NCBI RefSeq assembly: GCF_000701525.1
Contig: NZ_JNJC01000004.1
Coordinates: 1 to 64,000, forward strand
Direction of reading: 5' to 3'
DNA length: 64,000 bases
Source: Mesoplasma grammopterae ATCC 49580
GTDB taxonomy: Bacteria; Bacillota_I; Bacilli_A; Mycoplasmatales; Mycoplasmataceae
Below the pieces are notes generated by a model that was not told the DNA's origin, made no database searches, and worked only from the letters and a program-made list of their open reading frames with translations. A program made the translations under genes and the position numbers. Shown here in pieces: positions 44,076-56,187 of this stretch. Position 1 is the first letter of the stretch, and each line of letters starts with the position of its first letter.

Positions 44076-44792
44076 TTACTCTTCTGTTGAAACAACTTCT
44101 TCAACTACTGGTGCTTCGATTGGAGCTTCAGTAGCTACTGGTGCGTTTCTTACTAATAATTCTGCTGCTTGTGTGTTTGATAAACCTTTAACATTGGCTT
44201 TGATTGTAACAAATCCTTTGTTTGGTCCTGGAATTGAACCTTTAACTAACATTATGTTGTTATCGATTGCAATTACTTCTAAGTTTTGAACTGTACGTTT
44301 AACATGTCCCATGTGACCTGCCATTTTTTTAGATTTGAAAATACGGTTGATAATAGCTCCCATTGAACCTATACCACGGTGGTAACCTGACCCGTGAGCC
44401 ATTGGTCCTCTTGAGTAGTTATGTCTTTTGATTGCTCCCGCAAATCCTTTTCCTTTTGAAATTCCTGTAACGTCAACGTATTGACCAGTTTCGAAAATGT
44501 CTGATGCTGAAATTACTGATCCAACTTCAAACCCTTCCATGTTTCTGATCTCTTTTACGAAGCGCTTAGGAACTGAGTTAGCTTTTTTGAATTGTCCTAA
44601 TTCAGGTTTGTTTACTAAGTTTTCTCTTTTGTCGAATACTCCTAATTGAGTAGCAACGTAACCATTTGTGTCAAGAGTTTTAACTTGTAAGATAGTGTTT
44701 GGTTGAACTTCAACTACAGTAACTGGTACTAATTTCCCGTTAGCTGTAAAAACTTGAGTCATTTCAACTTTACGTCCTAAGATTCCTTTCAT
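44076..44792 (-). CDS. rplC: 50S ribosomal protein L3 with an acidic tail
   Basis: L3 is an early assembly protein near the peptidyl-transferase centre. The 238-aa protein begins [15 protein letters not shown], has the signature [22 protein letters not shown] and GRMGHVK-like [17 protein letters not shown]. After about residue 215 an extra 25-residue tail rich in Ala, Pro, Glu and Val follows. It lies 63 nt after rpsJ. Confidence 0.98.
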   Translation of the reverse strand: MKGILGRKVEMTQVFTANGKLVPVTVVEVQPNTILQVKTLDTNGYVATQLGVFDKRENLVNKPELGQFKKANSVPKRFVKEIRNMEGFEVGSVISASDIFETGQYVDVTGISKGKGFAGAIKRHNYSRGPMAHGSGYHRGIGSMGAIINRIFKSKKMAGHMGHVKRTVQNLEVIAIDNNIMLVKGSIPGPNKGFVTIKANVKGLSNTQAAELLVRNAPVATEAPIEAPVVEEVVSTEE

Positions 44793-44855
44793 CTTTTTAT
44801 CCTCCTAATTGATAATCATGTATATTTCGTTACTTAATTTTGTATTTGTATTTTT

Positions 44856-45164
44856 TTATAACTTGATTTCGATATCTACACCACTTGGTAATTGAACTCT
44901 TTTTAATACGTCCATTGTAGTTGGTGTTGGATTTAAAATCTCTAATAATCTTTTGTGTGTTCTCATTTCGAATTGTTCACGTGAGTCTTTATACTTGTGA
45001 ACAGCTCTTAAGATGGTAATCACTTGTTTATCTGTTGGTAATGGGATAGGTCCTCTAACCTTTGCCCCAGTTCCTTCAGCAGCTTCAATAATTTTTAAAA
45101 TACTTTGATCGATAATTGCGTGATCATAGCCTTTTAGTTTTATTCTCATTTTTTGTTCTGCCAT
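44856..45164 (-). CDS. rpsJ: 30S ribosomal protein S10
   Basis: S10 (NusE) serves in the 30S head and in transcription antitermination with NusB. The 102-aa protein starts at ATG 45164 ([19 protein letters not shown]), chosen because GGAGGT lies 4 nt upstream; in-frame ATGs further up lack such a site. [10 protein letters not shown] and [20 protein letters not shown] are the family blocks. It is the first gene of the ribosomal super-operon. Confidence 0.98.
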   Translation of the reverse strand: MAEQKMRIKLKGYDHAIIDQSILKIIEAAEGTGAKVRGPIPLPTDKQVITILRAVHKYKDSREQFEMRTHKRLLEILNPTPTTMDVLKRVQLPSGVDIEIKL

Positions 45165-45253
45165 TGTAACCTCCATTTTTAATAATTTTTTCATTCATCA
45201 ACAACCCTTACCGGTGTGTTGTAAATGAGCACACAAAATACACATGCTAAAAT

Positions 45254-45282
45254 ATTATATTCTATGACCTTTATAAAATCAA
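45254..45282 (-). promoter_or_regulatory. Promoter of the S10 ribosomal super-operon
   Basis: A -35 TTGATT (45277-45282) and a consensus -10 TATAAT (45254-45259) are 17 bp apart, leaving a leader of about 80 nt before rpsJ. The leader contains two overlapping short hairpins (45201-45234). Confidence 0.75.
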
Positions 45283-45370
45283 CCAAAATCCTCTTTTTAA
45301 TAACTTTAGTATCGATAATAAGTATTTTTATGTTCTTTTTTGCAAACTTTTAATAAGAATGAACAAAATA

Positions 45371-45400
45371 AAAAAACGCTAGTTTTAGTAACTCGCGTTG
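45371..45400 (-). terminator. deoC terminator
   Basis: AACGCGAGTT and AACTAGCGTT pair with one mismatch across a short loop and are followed by TTTTTTATTTT on the minus strand. The upstream arm is formed by the last deoC codons and the stop. Confidence 0.75.
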
Positions 45401-46047
45401 TTTTCTTCACCTTTAATAATAGCTACTCCACCACTTGTTCCTAAGCGGTCAGCTCCTGCTTCAATCATTTTTTGAGCATCTTCAAATGTTCTAACTCCAC
45501 CAGCGGCTTTAACTAAAGCATTATCTTTAACAACTGACTTCATTAGTTTAACATCTTCAAATGTTGCACCTGATTTTGAAAATCCTGTTGATGTTTTAAC
45601 AAATTCTAATCCAGCTTCAACAGCTATTTCACAAGCTTTAATGATTTCTTCTTTTGTTAATAAACAATTTTCCATAATACATTTAACAACATGTGATCCA
45701 GCAGCTTTTTTTACAGCTTTCATGTCTTCTAAAACTAATTCATAATTTTTGTCTTTTAATGCACCAATATTTAATACCATATCAATTTCTGTTGCACCAT
45801 CTTTAATTGCTTCAGAAACTTCGAATGCTTTTGTAGCTGTTGTACATGCACCTAGAGGAAAACCTACAACATTTGTGATTCCTACATTTGTACCTTTTAA
45901 TAATTCTTTACAATAACTTGTTCAATATGAATTTACACAAACTGTTGCAAAATCAAATTCAATTGCTTCATCACATAATTGTTTAATTTCAGCTTTTGTA
46001 GCATCTTGTTTTAATAATGTGTGATCTATATATTTATTTAGTTTCAT
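45385..46047 (-). CDS. deoC: Deoxyribose-phosphate aldolase
   Basis: DeoC splits 2-deoxyribose-5-phosphate into glyceraldehyde-3-phosphate and acetaldehyde, the last step of deoxynucleoside catabolism. The 220-aa protein has the Schiff-base Lys151 in FVKTSTGF, the proton-relay Lys180 in LVKAAGG and Asp89 in EIDMVLN. One Trp is TGA. It follows the pentomutase gene by 9 nt, matching the order of the pathway. Confidence 0.96.
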
Positions 46048-46056
46048 TTTATTCTC

Positions 46057-47742
46057 CTATATATTCATTTTTAATTTTAATTCTTTAATAATTTCGTCTA
46101 CTTTAACTTTAGCATTTTCAACAGATTCACCAACACCTATAAAATAAATTTTTAGTTTAGGTTCAGTTCCACTTGGGCGAACAGCAAATCATGACTTATC
46201 ATCTAAATAAAATTTTAGTAAATCTTGTCCTGGCATATTATACATTCCATCGATGTAGTCTTCAACATTAACAACTTTAAGTCCAGCAATTTGAGTTAAG
46301 GGTGTTGCTCTCAATGATTTCATTAATGGTTCAATTTTTAATTTCTTTTCTTCTGGTTTGAAATTCAAGTTTAAAGTAAAAGTGTAATATGCACCCATTT
46401 CTTTAAATAAATCTTCTAGATAGTCTACTAATGTTTTATTTTGTTTTTTATAAAATCAGGCAGCCTCTGCTATTAATATAGAAGCTTGTATTCCATCTTT
46501 ATCTCTAGCTGAGTCATCAATTACATATCCATAACTTTCTTCATAAGCAAAAACAAAATTTAATCCGTTATCTACTTCTTTAGCAATTTCTCTACCCATT
46601 CATTTAAATCCAGTTAAAGTTTTTACAATATTAACTCCATATTTTTCATGAGCGATTCTATCACCTAAATCACTTGTTACAAAACTTGAATATAAAGCCG
46701 GATTTTTTGGAATGCTATTTAAGCGTTTTAAATTTGATAATTTTCAATCGATTAAAATTGGTCCTGTTTGGTTTCCATCTAATCTTATAAAATGACCATC
46801 ATGTCTTATTGCCATTCCAAATCTGTCAGCATCTGGGTCATTCATAATAATAATATCTGCATCATGTTTAATACCATATTCAAGAGGTATTTTTCATGCA
46901 GGATCAAATTCTGGATTTGGATTTACAACATTTTTAAATGTTTCATCTTCAAATGCATGCTCTTCAACCTCAATAACGTTGTATCCTGATTCACGTAATA
47001 TTTTTGGGGTAAATTTAGTTCCTGTTCCATTAACTGCGCTAAAAATAATTTTTAAATCTTTTTTAGCTTCTTGCTCTTTTTTGTAGAATTCAAGATTTTT
47101 AATCATATCTACATATGCTTTAATAACATTTTCGTTAACTGTTTCTATTAGCGAATCATTTATTTTATATTCTCAATTTAAAATGTCTGTAATTTCATCC
47201 ATTCTTTTTGCAATAATTGCTGTTTGTTCATCTTGCAATTGACATCCGTATGGATCATATATTTTATAACCGTTATATTCTGAAGGATTATGTGATGCTG
47301 TTATTACAATACCTCCAATACAGTTTAAAAATTTAGTTGCATATGAAACAACAGGTGTAGGCATCATTTCATTTTCTTTAAATAAATATGCTTTAATCCC
47401 AAAGCTTGATAAAACTTCGGCTACAACTTTTGCAAACTGTTTAGAATTATGACGGTTATCATGACCAACAACTATTCCGTCATTCAATCTGTTTGGGTAA
47501 TTTTGTTTTAATAATTCTGCAAATGCAATAGTAACTTTTTTAACAGTGTAAACATTAAAACGTCCAGGTCCTGCTCCAAGAATACCTCTTATCCCTGCTG
47601 TTCCAAATTCTAACTCTATTCCTTCAAATGCTGCATGCAATTCATCATCAGTAGCATTTACTAAAAGGCTTTTCAACTCATCATCCAATTTTTGGTTATT
47701 TATTCATTCACCATAAACTTTGTTATTTTTATCAAAAACCAT
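46057..47742 (-). CDS. Phosphopentomutase/phosphoglucomutase-type enzyme (alpha-D-phosphohexomutase superfamily)
   Basis: The 561-aa protein belongs to the PgcA/ManB superfamily. It has GTAGIRG at 47-53, the phosphoserine loop TASHNPSEYNGYK with Ser150, the metal loop NDPDADR, the sugar loop FAYEESYGYV and the phosphate-binding VRPSGTEPKLK near the C terminus. Three or more TGA Trp codons are used. Because it is cotranscribed with deoC and divergent from deoA, I infer that it mainly interconverts (deoxy)ribose-1- and -5-phosphate, replacing a classical DeoB; phosphoglucomutase or phosphomannomutase activity is equally allowed by sequence. Confidence 0.9.
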
Positions 47743-47801
47743 TTGTACTCCTTATGTTTTTTATATGTCTATTCTATTATAATATAGTAGAAAGAGTAAT
47801 G

Positions 47802-47818
47802 GTGTAAATATTGTACAC
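47802..47818. promoter_or_regulatory. Candidate operator between the divergent deo units
   Basis: GTGTA-AATATTG-TACAC is a 17-bp inverted repeat with 5-bp arms, just ahead of the deoA ribosome binding site and overlapping a possible -35 (TTTACA) for the leftward unit. A shared TATTATAATATAG region between the genes offers -10 sequences on both strands. No regulator gene is visible here. Confidence 0.45.
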
Positions 47819-47836
47819 TCTTACAAAAGGAGACTT

Positions 47837-49141
47837 ATGAACTACAGTTTTAGTGAAATTATAGAAAAAAAGAAACATTCAATAGAATTATCAGCTGAAG
47901 AAATTAAATGATTGATAAACAGTTATGTTAAAAATAATGTAACAGATTATCAAATGGCTGCTTTTGCTATGGCAGTTTATTTTAATGGAATGACCAAAGC
48001 AGAAACTTTAGCATTAACCCAATCTTATGTTGAATCAGGATATGTTTATGATGTCAGTGAGGTTACAGGTTTAAAAGCTGATAAGCATTCAACTGGTGGA
48101 GTTGGAGATAAAACAAGTTTAGTATATAGTCCATTAGTTGCAAGTTATGGAGTAAAGGTTTGTAAACTTTCTGGTAGAGGACTTGGAGTAACTGGTGGAA
48201 CTATTGATAAATTAGAGTCATGTAAAGGCTGAACAAGTGAATTATCTAAAGAAAAATTCATTAAAACAATTAATGAAGTTGGAATGAGCATCACAGGTCA
48301 GTCAGATGATATTGTTCCTGCTGATAAAAAAATGTATGCGCTAAGAGATGTTACTGGAACTGTTGATTCTATTCCTTTAATTGCTGCTTCTATTATGAGT
48401 AAAAAATTAGTGATCGATAGTGACAGTTTAATTCTAGATGTTAAAGTTGGAGCTGGCGCATTTATGAAAAATGTAGATATTGCTGAAAAACTAGCAAACG
48501 AAATGATTACTATTGGGCACGGGTATAATAGAAAAGTTTCAATTCTTCTTACTGATATGCAAAAACCTTTAGGAAAAGCTATAGGAAATGCGATTGAAGT
48601 TAAGGAAGCTTGAGATACTTTAAATAACAATGGTCCAGAAGATTTAAAAGAAGTTGTTTGTACAGCTGCTGCGTTAACTTTAACTGACTTAGGAATTTTT
48701 GATAAATTAGAAGATGCTATAACTGATTGTTATAAAAAACTAGAAACTGGTGAATGTGCACATTTCTTGAAAGAGTTTGTTAAAGCTCAAGGTGGAAATT
48801 TTGAATTAATAAAAAACTATGATCAAAATTTTACAACTAAGAATAAAATTGAAGTGATTGCTGAAAAAGATGGTTACATCATTTCACAAGATGCTGAAAC
48901 TATAGGTTTACTTTCAATGGATCTTGGAGCTGGTAGAAAAACAAAAGAGGACTTAATAGATTTCTCTGCTGGAATATATTTAAATAAAAAAACTGGTGAT
49001 GTTGTAAAAACTGGTGATGTTGTTTTAACTTTCTACACAAACTTTGACATTAACAATGATTGAATTGAAAGAGCTAAAAAAAGTTTTATTATTTCAACTG
49101 AAAATGAAAAACAACAAAACATTATAAAGATTATTAGATAA
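47837..49141 (+). CDS. deoA: Pyrimidine-nucleoside (thymidine) phosphorylase
   Basis: The enzyme cleaves thymidine, deoxyuridine or uridine with phosphate to the base and (deoxy)ribose-1-phosphate. The 434-aa frame reads several TGA as Trp. It shows [15 protein letters not shown] (about 81-95), the family signature [18 protein letters not shown], then [11 protein letters not shown] and the C-terminal swivel domain. SD AAAAGGAG precedes the ATG at 47837. Its product feeds the divergent pentomutase and deoC. Narrow thymidine versus broad pyrimidine specificity cannot be decided here. Confidence 0.95.
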
Positions 49142-49143
49142 AA

Positions 49144-49169
49144 AATGAACACCTTGTGGGGTGTTCATT
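49144..49169. terminator. Bidirectional terminator between deoA and ohr
   Basis: AATGAACACC (49144-49153) pairs with GGTGTTCATT (49160-49169), a 10-bp stem followed by TTTATTG on the plus strand; the minus side has TTTTTATC. It serves the convergent deoA and ohr genes. Confidence 0.85.
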
Positions 49170-49176
49170 TTTATTG

Positions 49177-49581
49177 TTATTTTAAACTTAATGTAACTTC
49201 TACATTGTTTTTTAACGCTTTTGAATAAGGACATACCAAATCAGCCTCATGCATCAATTTTTCAGCAACTTCTTTATCTGCTTCTAAAATTTCAACTTGT
49301 AACTCAACTGATATATTAAAGTTTAATTCTCCATTATTGTGTAATGCTACTTTAGCAGTTACATTTGTTTTAAATGAAACTTTATTTTTAGCCATTACAG
49401 CTTGTAATGCTCCATTAAAGCATGAACTATATCCTGCTGCAAATAATTGCTCTGGGTTTGTTGTACCTTCTAAATTTAATGTAGGTGATGAAATCTTTAA
49501 ATTAAATTTTCCATCAGATGAAATAACTTCTCCAGCTCTTCCTCCTGTATTAGTTACTATTGCTTCATATATTTTACTCAT
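49177..49581 (-). CDS. ohr: OsmC/Ohr-family organic hydroperoxide reductase
   Basis: Ohr-type proteins reduce organic and lipid hydroperoxides with a reactive cysteine. The 134-aa protein has the active-site set Arg15 (TGGRAGEV), Glu44, peroxidatic Cys54 in GYSSCFNGAL and resolving Cys117 in LVCPYSKA, spaced as in Ohr rather than classic OsmC. SD AAGGAGAA precedes the ATG. It is probably monocistronic. Protection of membrane lipids fits an organism lacking a cell wall, but that is inference. Confidence 0.93.
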   Translation of the reverse strand: MSKIYEAIVTNTGGRAGEVISSDGKFNLKISSPTLNLEGTTNPEQLFAAGYSSCFNGALQAVMAKNKVSFKTNVTAKVALHNNGELNFNISVELQVEILEADKEVAEKLMHEADLVCPYSKALKNNVEVTLSLK

Positions 49582-49624
49582 AATGTGTTCTCCTTTTATT
49601 TAATTATGTTCCTAAAAATACAAA

Positions 49625-49657
49625 AAAACTTTATTTCTTAAAAAGAGATAAAGTTTT
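49625..49657 (-). terminator. Terminator of the ATP synthase operon
   Basis: AAAACTTTAT pairs with ATAAAGTTTT (49648-49657 with 49625-49634), followed by TTTGTA on the minus strand, directly after the atpC stop. Confidence 0.75.
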
Positions 49658-49660
49658 TAA

Positions 49661-49960
49661 TTAATCTAATTTATCTGGTGTTGGTATTTTAGTACCATTT
49701 TCGTTTACCAAATATAATCTTTCTGTAATTATCTTACATTCTGTTGCGTTAATTATTGCTAGGCCTCTATGTAAGTGAATTCAATGAGTTTGATTATTAA
49801 CTTTAAAATTCATATTACCAATTTTTAAAGCTGTAACCAAAGGCGACATATTTCCTAATACCCCAATATCTCCATCAATAGTTTTCAAGTTAATAATATC
49901 AACTTTTTTATTATCTATAAATTTACCATTTGGAGTAGTAATTATTAAATTAATTGCCAT
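49661..49960 (-). CDS. atpC: ATP synthase epsilon subunit (short form)
   Basis: Epsilon couples the c-ring to gamma and usually regulates ATP hydrolysis. The 99-aa product starts MAINLIITTPNGKFIDNKKV, has the beta-sandwich motifs GDIGVLGNMSPLVTALKIG and a conserved final strand region. It ends soon afterwards (PTPDKLD), so the usual C-terminal two-helix inhibitory domain of about 40 residues is missing. TGA Trp occurs in THWIHLHRG. It follows atpD by 10 nt. Confidence 0.93.
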
Positions 49961-49970
49961 TTAAATTCAC

Positions 49971-51419
<1,449 letters not shown>

Positions 51420-52265
51420 CTATCCCATTAAAGCATTAGCACCAGAAACAATTTCTGATATTTCTTGTGTAATTGATGCTTGTCTTTCACGATTATATTG
51501 AATACTTAAATTGTATTCTAATTCTTTACCATTATTTGTCGCATTTTCCATAGCTAATCTTCTACTTGCTTGTTCACTGACTTGTGATTCTACAATTGTT
51601 CCAAAGATTATTGTACTTAAATATAAAGTAACGGCATTATTTAAAACTTCTTCAGCACTTGGCTCAAAGCTATAGTAGCTGCTTGATGTTTCTTGAGTTT
51701 CTTCTTTGATAATTGGAAAAACTCTTAATTTTGTAGGTTCAAATGTTACGTTATTAATAAACTTAGTATAAACAATTTGAATTTCATTAAATTCTCCACT
51801 TGAGTAATAACTTAACAATTCATTACCTATTTGTTTTGCTTGTGCTGGTGAAAAATCAATATCAACATCAGTACATTCATTTTTAATTTTTATTTTTTTA
51901 CTATTGTAAGCTGAAACAGCTTTTGAACCAATAGCATATATTTGATCTTCTTTTTTGAAATTACTAATAACTAATTTATTAACGTTGGCATTATAACCAC
52001 CACATAAACCTAAATTTGAGTTAACAACAACTCATAAAGTTTTTTTAATATCATTAGCAGAATTTTTTAAATAAATTGATTCACTTGAATGTTTAATTAT
52101 TTCATTAAAAATAGCATAAACTTCTGATACATATTCTTGAGTCTCTGTAACTTTTTTACCAATACGACGTAATTTTGCACTAGCAACTAATTGCATAGCG
52201 TTAGTAATTTTACCGATATCTTGTGTATTAGAAATTTGTGTTTTTAAATTACTTAAATTTGCCAT
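51420..52265 (-). CDS. atpG: ATP synthase subunit gamma
   Basis: Gamma is the rotor shaft of F1. The 281-aa frame has the N-terminal coiled-coil start NLKTQISNTQDIGKITNAMQLVA and the C-terminal helix signature ASRRLAMENATNNGKEL with SIQYNRERQASITQEI. Internal TGA Trp codons join the pieces. Its ATG overlaps the atpA stop (TAATG). Confidence 0.97.
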
Positions 52266-53842
52266 TACTTACCTAATTTTTTAAATTCTTTTTCATCCCC
52301 AAAAATAGTTGGGTTGTAGTTTTTTAAAGTAGAAGTGAATTTAACAACTAATTTTTCAATTTCTTTTTGAATTCCATTTTCAAGATCAGCATTTCATTCA
52401 AGTTTTTTAGTTAATTCAGCTTTTAAAGCTTTTGCATCTTTTTCATTATTAAAGAATGTAATTATTTCAGTTTTGAAATCTCTAATGTTTTCTAAAGGAA
52501 TTCATTTAATTAAGTGAGATTTAATAGCAAATAAAATAATTGCTTCATCAATTTGATTTAAAGGTGAATACTGACGTTGAACTAACATTTGGATAATTCT
52601 TGCCCCATGATCTAAAGTTGCTTTTGTTGATTCATCTAAATCTGAACCAAATTTTGAGAAAGCTTCTAGTTCATAGTATTGAGCTAATTCCAATTTCAAT
52701 GTTCCTGAAACTTGTTTAACAGCTTTAATTTGTGCTGATGAACCAACTCTAGATACTGAAGGACCAATATTAATAGCTGGTCTAATACCTGCCATGAATA
52801 AATCACTTGATAAGAAAATTTGACCATCAGTAATTGAAATTACGTTTGTTGGAATATATGCTGAAATATCACTTGCTTGAGTTTCAATAATTGGTAAAGC
52901 AGTAATTGAACCACCACCAAATTTTTCATTAACTCTAGCTGCTCTTTCTAAAAGACGTGAGTGTAAGTAGAATACATCCCCAGGATAAGCTTCACGACCT
53001 GGTGGTCTTCTTAATAGAAGAGACATTTCACGATAAGCAACCGCATGTTTTGATAAGTCATCATAAACAATTAAAACGTCTTCTCCATTTTCCATTCATT
53101 CTTCACCAATAGTTACACCAGTATATGGTGCTAAATATTGTAATGGTGCTGAATCACTAGCTCCTGCATTAACAACAGTAGTATATTCCATTGCACCAAA
53201 TTTTTTAAGTTTTTCAACAACTTGTGCAATTGTTGAATCTTTTTGTCCAATTGATACATAGATACATTTAACTTTTTTACCTTTTTGGTTAATGATTGTA
53301 TCAATTGCTACAGCTGTTTTACCAGTTTGACGATCTCCAATAATTAACTCACGTTGCCCTTTTCCAATTGGAATAGAAGCATCAATTCCAAGAATACCTG
53401 TTTCTAGAGGCTGACTAACTGATTTACGGGCCATAACTCCTGTTGCTATTCTTTCAACTGATTTAGATTTTTTAGTTTTGATTGGTCCATTATTGTCAAT
53501 TGGTTGTCCCAATGCATTAACAACTCTACCAATCATTGCATCACCAACAGGTGTTTCAACAACTTTACCTGTACGTTTAACAATGTCACCTTCTTTGATA
53601 AGTTTATAATCTCCAAGAATAACAGCTCCAACAGCTCCTTCTTCAAGACTTAAAACCATACCATAAACATCATTAGGGAAAATTAACAATTCACCCATTA
53701 AAGCTTTATCTAATCCGTAAATTAAAGAAACACCATCCCCAATAGTAACAACACTACCTTGCTCAGCTTCGATAATATCTTTACCATAGTTTTTTATTTG
53801 TTTTTCAATTACTTCAGAGATTTCTTTAATATTTAATGCCAT
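52265..53842 (-). CDS. atpA: ATP synthase subunit alpha
   Basis: Alpha carries the non-catalytic nucleotide sites of F1. The 525-aa protein has the P-loop GDRQTGKT at 169-176, the YLAPYTG and [23 protein letters not shown] blocks and the conserved [15 protein letters not shown] and [21 protein letters not shown] Trp codons occur in EEWMENGED and further on. It lies between atpH and atpG. Confidence 0.98.
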
Positions 53843-53854
53843 ATATTAAACCTC

Positions 53855-54406
53855 CTATTTTTCTTTCAATACTTGATATTTCATTTCATCAAGTTTACTT
53901 CTTAATGAGCCATCATAAACTTTGTTATGAACAACTACTTGAATACCTGCAATTAACTTAGTGTCAATTTTATTAACTAATTTAACTTCTTTATTAATTT
54001 TTTTAGACATTTTTTCTTCGATTTCTTTTATTTGAGCTGCTGATATTTCTTCAGTAGATCAAACAACACCATAAGTCATGTTGTCTAATTCAACAAGTTT
54101 TCCTCTTAATTTTTTTAAAATATCTCTTGCATTTACAAATGCTTGCATATGAACTAATATTTTAAAAGCATTCATGATATCTTCATCAATATTAAATTGA
54201 CTAAAAGTATCATCAATTATTTTTATTCTTTTTTCTTCATCATGTGCTGATTTAAAAGTAAGAATGTCAACAAACTCATTTTTATTTTTTAGAACTTCAA
54301 TTAGCACGTGTGCTTGTTCTAACATTTTTTTAACTTTGTTTTCTTTTACAGCAATTTTTGTTAAAGCATTTGCTCAATTATCAATAACGTTATCTTTTAA
54401 AACCAT
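53855..54406 (-). CDS. atpH: ATP synthase subunit delta
   Basis: Delta links the top of F1 to the b-subunit stator. The 183-aa protein has the usual helical N domain (VIDNWANALTKIAVKEN and a central IDDTFSQFNIDEDIMNAFKILVHM) and the C-terminal KLVNKIDTKLIAGIQVVVHNKVYDGSLRSKL, the delta signature. TGA Trp codons are used. It is identified by this tail and by position between atpF (4-nt gap) and atpA. Confidence 0.94.
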
Positions 54407-54410
54407 AATT

Positions 54411-54944
54411 TTATTTATCTAGGTTTTCAATAAATTCATCAACAATTTTTTTGTTTTTTGTTTTATTGATTTCTGTTTGTAAGATTTGTTCAGCAGCATC
54501 GAATGCAACATTTACTATTGTTGCTTTAATTTCTGCTTCTATTTTTGATCTTTCTTGAGCAATGTCTTTTTCTGCTTGATTCTTAATAATATCAGCGTAT
54601 TTATGAGCTTCAGAGATGATGTGAGTTTTTTGAATATCAGCATCAACTTTTGAAGTTTGAATGATTAATGAAGATTCTGTTTTAGCGTCTTGCAATAATG
54701 CTTCAGCTTTTCTAACACCAATATTTGCTTCTGTTTGCTTTTGCACAGCCTCGCTTAATAATTCATTTATTTTGTTTCTTCTATCTTTAATAGTTTTTCT
54801 AAATGGTTTATACATCAATTTTGATAGTATAACTACTAAAACAATTGTAGCTATAACGTGCGCAATAAAGTTTGGCAAGTTAGGAAATAAAGATGTTATG
54901 ATTTCTGGAACTCCAGCTGTTTGTGTTTCTGCGAAAAATATCAT
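54411..54944 (-). CDS. atpF: ATP synthase subunit b
   Basis: Subunit b is the peripheral stalk, with one membrane helix (about residues 27-45, FIAHVIATIVLVVILSKLMY) followed by a long charged coiled coil (KPFRKTIKDRRNKINELLSEA onward). The 177-aa length is typical. It has a short N-terminal region without a lipobox. It lies between atpE and atpH. Confidence 0.95.
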   Translation of the reverse strand: MIFFAETQTAGVPEIITSLFPNLPNFIAHVIATIVLVVILSKLMYKPFRKTIKDRRNKINELLSEAVQKQTEANIGVRKAEALLQDAKTESSLIIQTSKVDADIQKTHIISEAHKYADIIKNQAEKDIAQERSKIEAEIKATIVNVAFDAAEQILQTEINKTKNKKIVDEFIENLDK

Positions 54945-54972
54945 CTAACACACCCTTCTTTCTTTTTATTTC

Positions 54973-55287
54973 TTAAGCTACGAAAATTAATAAAATAGCA
55001 ACAACTAATGCGTAAATAGCTCCTGATTCTGCAATCCCTGCTGCAATAATCATAGTTGAAGTAATTTTTGGTGCCATTTCTGGGTTTCTTCCGATTGCCA
55101 TACATGCACCTTGTCCAACTGCACCTTGTCCGATTCCTGCTCCAGCAACTCCGACAATAGCAACTCCGGCACCTAATAATTTAAGACCATCACCAGTTGA
55201 TGTTGCATCTGCTAATAAAGGCATAATACTTGATAATACACTAAAGTATCCTACTAAAAAATTTGCCATGTAATCTGTAAATAACAT
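54973..55287 (-). CDS. atpE: ATP synthase subunit c
   Basis: Subunit c forms the ion-carrying ring of F0. The 104-aa protein has a roughly 30-residue N-terminal extension and then the helical hairpin: [20 protein letters not shown] with the RNPE loop, and [19 protein letters not shown] carrying Glu87. Gln54, Glu87, Ser88 and Tyr92 have the same spacing as the Na+-binding residues Q32, E65, S66 and Y70 of the Ilyobacter c subunit. It lies between atpB and atpF. Confidence 0.96.
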   Translation of the reverse strand: MLFTDYMANFLVGYFSVLSSIMPLLADATSTGDGLKLLGAGVAIVGVAGAGIGQGAVGQGACMAIGRNPEMAPKITSTMIIAAGIAESGAIYALVVAILLIFVA

Positions 55288-55303
55288 AAATATAATTCTC
55301 CTT

Positions 55304-56158
55304 TTATTTTTGTAATTCTATTCTTTTTAATTTCTGAGTTTTTTTTGAACTATTTTTATCCTCAACTTTATGAGTTAACTCTTGTTCTTCTCCCATACCT
55401 TCTGCTCAATATGAAAGTGATAACATTGTAAATACAACAGCTTGGATAACAGCATCAAACATATCAAAATACATATGTAAGAATGGTGTCATCACACTAG
55501 TGAAAATATTAACCCCTGATCATCAGTATGTATACTGCATTTTTCAAGTTTCATCTCCTAGTGCACCAGCATTTCAAATTCCAAATGATGGTCAATGCAT
55601 ACCTTCATCTCCAAAGCTAATTGTTCCATGTGCTCAACTACTTTGGAAACCAATGAACATTGCGTACACTAATCCTAAAATAATTGAACCCCCTAAAAGG
55701 TTACCGAAAAGACGGAATGACATAGAAAGCAATGGCGTGAATTGTGTGAATATTTCAATTGGATTTATATATCTTTTTAAATAAGCTCATTTTTGATATC
55801 TAAATGCAAAGTAATAAATCATCACAAAAGTAACGAAAGCCATTGATAAAGTAACAGTGTATGATGAAGATGGTGATTCAAAACCAAGTAACGAAACCAT
55901 TGATCCTACTATAATATACAAACAAATGTATAAAAAGTATGGAGTTAATTTACGATATTTTCTACCCATAATTGAAATAACTAAGTTTTCAACTGAAGAT
56001 ACAAACATATCTATAATAACAATTAATCCAGATAATTCCTTATCTTCATCTTGTCCTCTCACTTTAATGTTATAAGTAATACAAATAGCACAAATAAGAA
56101 TTGTGGTTATAATGATTGCGCTAAACTGTGTTGTCAGTAATCATAAACCTTCAAACAT
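55304..56158 (-). CDS. atpB: ATP synthase subunit a
   Basis: Subunit a forms the ion half-channels of F0. The 284-aa product has several hydrophobic helices. It includes the essential arginine in [11 protein letters not shown] and the last helix region [22 protein letters not shown]-type, followed by a charged C-terminal tail of about 35 residues rich in Glu and Lys. Many TGA Trp codons are used (NIWNAG-type segment around 55590). It is the second gene of the operon. Confidence 0.95.
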
Positions 56159-56187
56159 ATTGTCCAATTTGAACCCTCCTTAAATTT

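Noticed and set aside
45165-45249. An in-frame upstream extension of rpsJ (MCILCAHLQHTGKG... through two TGA Trp codons)
   Set aside because: It would begin almost at the transcription start, has no SD and gives S10 an unprecedented N terminus; GGAGGT directly before ATG 45164 fixes the start.
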